This document shows positions 62,277 to 64,000 of a stretch of DNA of 64,000 bases, in pieces. The translations under genes were made by a program, and so were the position numbers. The notes below the pieces were generated by a model. That model was not told where the DNA came from. It did no database searches and saw only the letters and a list, made by a program, of their open reading frames with translations. The stretch covers positions 62,001 to 126,000 of the forward strand of contig OAPG01000017.1 in assembly GCA_900208305.1 (NCBI GenBank), in the 5' to 3' direction. The DNA is from Melanopsichium pennsylvanicum. Taxonomy: Eukaryota; Basidiomycota; Ustilaginomycetes; Ustilaginales. Positions within the stretch are counted from its first letter, which is position 1, and each line of letters opens with the position of its first letter.

Positions 62277-63233
62277 ATGGTCTCACCCATCAACACCGCC
62301 CAGCCGTCCGCTAGCTCTTCTCGTCTGGCCAAATCTTTGAATATTTCAGGGGCATCGGGAACCTCTACGCGCAACCGCCTGAATGCAGCACTTGGAAAAC
62401 AACACTTTCTTGTTGATCCAAGCACACTGAGTCGGCCCAACCCCAGCAAGGCTTTGTTCGATGCTGTCCCCAGGAATTCCGAATTCGAACAACTCAAACC
62501 CATACTCGCGCGTCTCCCTCTCGAAATGCTTACCAGTGATGGTGATGATGATGATGATGATGAGCAAAATTTCGATAGAGAGAACCTGGACTACATAGTG
62601 AAGCGAGGGGTGATGTACACCCGTTCCCGGCTGCCATTCCTAGATAGCGCAAGTGTAGACCTCTGGAAGTCGCTACATCATTTTCGCCCGCTTCATGCAG
62701 ACTACGCTTCAGGCTACCTGTCTGGTCCTCCGACGCATCCCCTCCCTTTCCCCTCATCACCGCTTAACCCGTCTGCTTGTCCAATGTTCTCCAGTGCCAC
62801 AGAACGAGGTCTAACCCAACTGCGTTCATCATTCAACTGGTCCTCTCTTGGTCCCTTACCCTTATCCGCATCTCGCGTATGGTACGGCGTGCTCTTCTTG
62901 TCGGTTCGAAGAAAGGATTCTGAGTCGCAAAGCTTCTACGAAGCGGACAGGCTAGCTCACGAAGAAGCCACCGCTTCAGGCGGCCTCATTATGTATTGGT
63001 ACGGTTCACCTTCGCCTACCACGGGAGTAAACCTCGCTACCTGCATCTGGACATCACGACGAGACGCGATAGAGGCCAGCAAATTGCCCTTGCATAGGAA
63101 AGCAGCGGTATGGGCTGCACCCAGCTATGAAAGATACGATCTGGTTCGATACAGGGTGGTCAAACGCTCCAACGAAGCAAGGCTTCGCATCGAATCGTGG
63201 ACAATAGAAGACGATAGAGCCGAAGAATTGTAA
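62277..63233 (+). CDS. UPF0643-like conserved fungal protein of unknown function
   Basis: A 318-residue intron-free frame from the ATG at 62277. The N-terminal 50 residues are Ser-rich. An acidic run of Asp (about residues 88-95) is encoded by a GAT repeat. The C-terminal half has 'VWYGVLFLSVRRKDSESQSFYEADRLAHEEATASGGLIMYWYG', 'NLATCIWTSRRDAIEAS' and 'LPLHRKAAVWAAPSYERYDLVRYRVVKR'. The last parts resemble the small fungal UPF0643 family, in which a Trp-x-Ser-Arg segment and an H...A....Y..Y.L.RY segment are conserved. No signal peptide or membrane segment. Function unknown. Confidence 0.72.
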   Translation: MVSPINTAQPSASSSRLAKSLNISGASGTSTRNRLNAALGKQHFLVDPSTLSRPNPSKALFDAVPRNSEFEQLKPILARLPLEMLTSDGDDDDDDEQNFDRENLDYIVKRGVMYTRSRLPFLDSASVDLWKSLHHFRPLHADYASGYLSGPPTHPLPFPSSPLNPSACPMFSSATERGLTQLRSSFNWSSLGPLPLSASRVWYGVLFLSVRRKDSESQSFYEADRLAHEEATASGGLIMYWYGSPSPTTGVNLATCIWTSRRDAIEASKLPLHRKAAVWAAPSYERYDLVRYRVVKRSNEARLRIESWTIEDDRAEEL

Positions 63234-63408
63234 AAACTTTGATGCTTGCATGGTTGCGGTACAAATACATGCCCTTCTCGATGGTGTGAGCCGAGATACC
63301 AGAGAAAATGACTGAGGAAGGAGAGGCAGCGAGTGAAGGCTGAAAGGTCCCATGAGCGTCGAGTGCGTGCGTGTGTGTGTGCTAAGGTGGAATGAAAAGG
63401 GGGTGAGA

Positions 63409-63975
63409 TCATTTGATCTGAGAGCCATCACCACGAAGGGAGAGGTAAGCATTATCAACACCCGGTCCAAATTGTTTGATGATCTCGTACACCTCGACGG
63501 AATGATACCTCAAGCCCGACTTGGGATCGGTATAAGGTGCGATAAGACCAGTGACGTCGCAGTACTTCTTTGCCGGTCTTAGACTAGGTGGCGCTTCCAC
63601 ACTTGAGTAGCTTGGGATGTCGCGTTTTGGCGCACCTGGATCCTCCTCTTCCTTCTCTCCGCTTTCCGCTTTCTGTGCAGTCTCTTCTGCTTTGATCTCA
63701 AGATCGCCCTTCCCGTCCCCTTCAGCCTTGATCTCCTCATGAGCCACTGGTGTCTCAGACTTGGCGGCCTCTTCCTTCGCCAATCGCTCACGTTCCTCTC
63801 TACGTGCTACAGCTTGCAGTGCAGCGCCAACCAAACGCCCTTTCTTCTCTCCCTCCTTGTTCTTCCTCTCCTTGAACTTCTGACCCGCAGCCCTCATCGC
63901 CGCTTCTCGTTCAGCTTGAAGAATCTGTTTCAAGCTCTTGTTTCGCCGAGAAAGATTCGAGGACATTTTGGTCAT
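63409..63975 (-). CDS. IES6: INO80 complex subunit Ies6 (INO80C), YL1 C-terminal domain
   Basis: A 188-residue frame from the ATG at 63975; a second Met three codons on is possible. Residues of about 128-168 are a YL1-C domain, 'PPSLRPAKKYCDVTGLIAPYTDPKSGLRYHSVEVYEIIK', the diagnostic block of Ies6/INO80C. The first 120 residues are a Lys/Glu/Ala-rich helix, longer than in yeast. Ies6 with Arp5 forms the nucleosome-gripping module of the INO80 remodeller. The ending 'GVDNAYLSLRGDGSQIK' departs from the usual last residues, and a 3' intron beyond 'LSLRG' cannot be excluded, although the GTGATG there is a weak donor. Confidence 0.9.
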   Translation of the reverse strand: MTKMSSNLSRRNKSLKQILQAEREAAMRAAGQKFKERKNKEGEKKGRLVGAALQAVARREERERLAKEEAAKSETPVAHEEIKAEGDGKGDLEIKAEETAQKAESGEKEEEDPGAPKRDIPSYSSVEAPPSLRPAKKYCDVTGLIAPYTDPKSGLRYHSVEVYEIIKQFGPGVDNAYLSLRGDGSQIK

Positions 63976-64000
63976 TCGGTTGGTGAATTCGACTGACTTG

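Overview
The window reads as nuclear DNA of a basidiomycete fungus, most likely a smut (Ustilaginales). The reasons are compact, intron-poor genes with short GT-AG introns and CTGAC/CTRAY-like branch points, fungal versions of housekeeping proteins, and a P-loop NTPase relic of a kind I associate with smut genomes. The genus is not decidable from the sequence alone, and the smut placement rests partly on my memory of related proteins.

Layout: the left arm (1-43 kb) is ordinary gene space. In order it holds the 5' part of a DEAH helicase gene (DHR1 type, minus), a coiled-coil protein of unknown function, RPS19 (three exons, 8-nt first coding exon), a TANGO2-type NRDE protein, RNA polymerase III subunit RPC11 (three exons), glycerol kinase, CIA1, a broken P-loop NTPase gene, the Yta7/ATAD2-type AAA ATPase (two exons), a CRAL-TRIO/RhoGAP protein, an MFS transporter, U2 snRNP A', a fused Aim32-like ferredoxin/lipoyl synthase gene, a basic protein of unknown function, dynein light chain LC8 (two exons) and a DNAJC28/DUF1992 protein.

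The middle (43.4-52.7 kb) is a nested transposon island. An AT-rich Tc1/mariner-like DNA transposon with long terminal inverted repeats is split by a GC-rich Ty3/gypsy chromovirus of 7,669 bp. The retroelement has 430-bp LTRs that differ at one position and a 5-bp ATAGT target duplication. It carries gag, a textbook -1 frameshift signal, and a pol (protease, RT, RNase H, integrase, chromodomain) broken by a 55-bp tandem duplication, a TGA and a small frame-disrupting indel. Between pol and the 3' LTR it carries a four-exon gene on the opposite strand with three phase-1 introns. This gene encodes a 390-residue protein with a Zn2Cys6-spaced cysteine cluster and a charged helical tail. It is the most unusual object in the window.

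The right arm (53.5-64 kb) returns to ordinary genes: an intron-containing tRNA-Ser(AGA), prefoldin subunit 4 (two micro-exons), ALG1 (divergent from prefoldin), a Ser/Thr-rich single-pass membrane protein, a UPF0643-like protein and the INO80 subunit IES6. The genes mostly serve unrelated housekeeping roles (ribosome assembly, Pol III, splicing, Fe-S/lipoate metabolism, glycosylation, chromatin). The only clear functional pairing is the physical fusion of the ferredoxin-like and lipoyl synthase parts, with an internal mitochondrial presequence-like segment between them.
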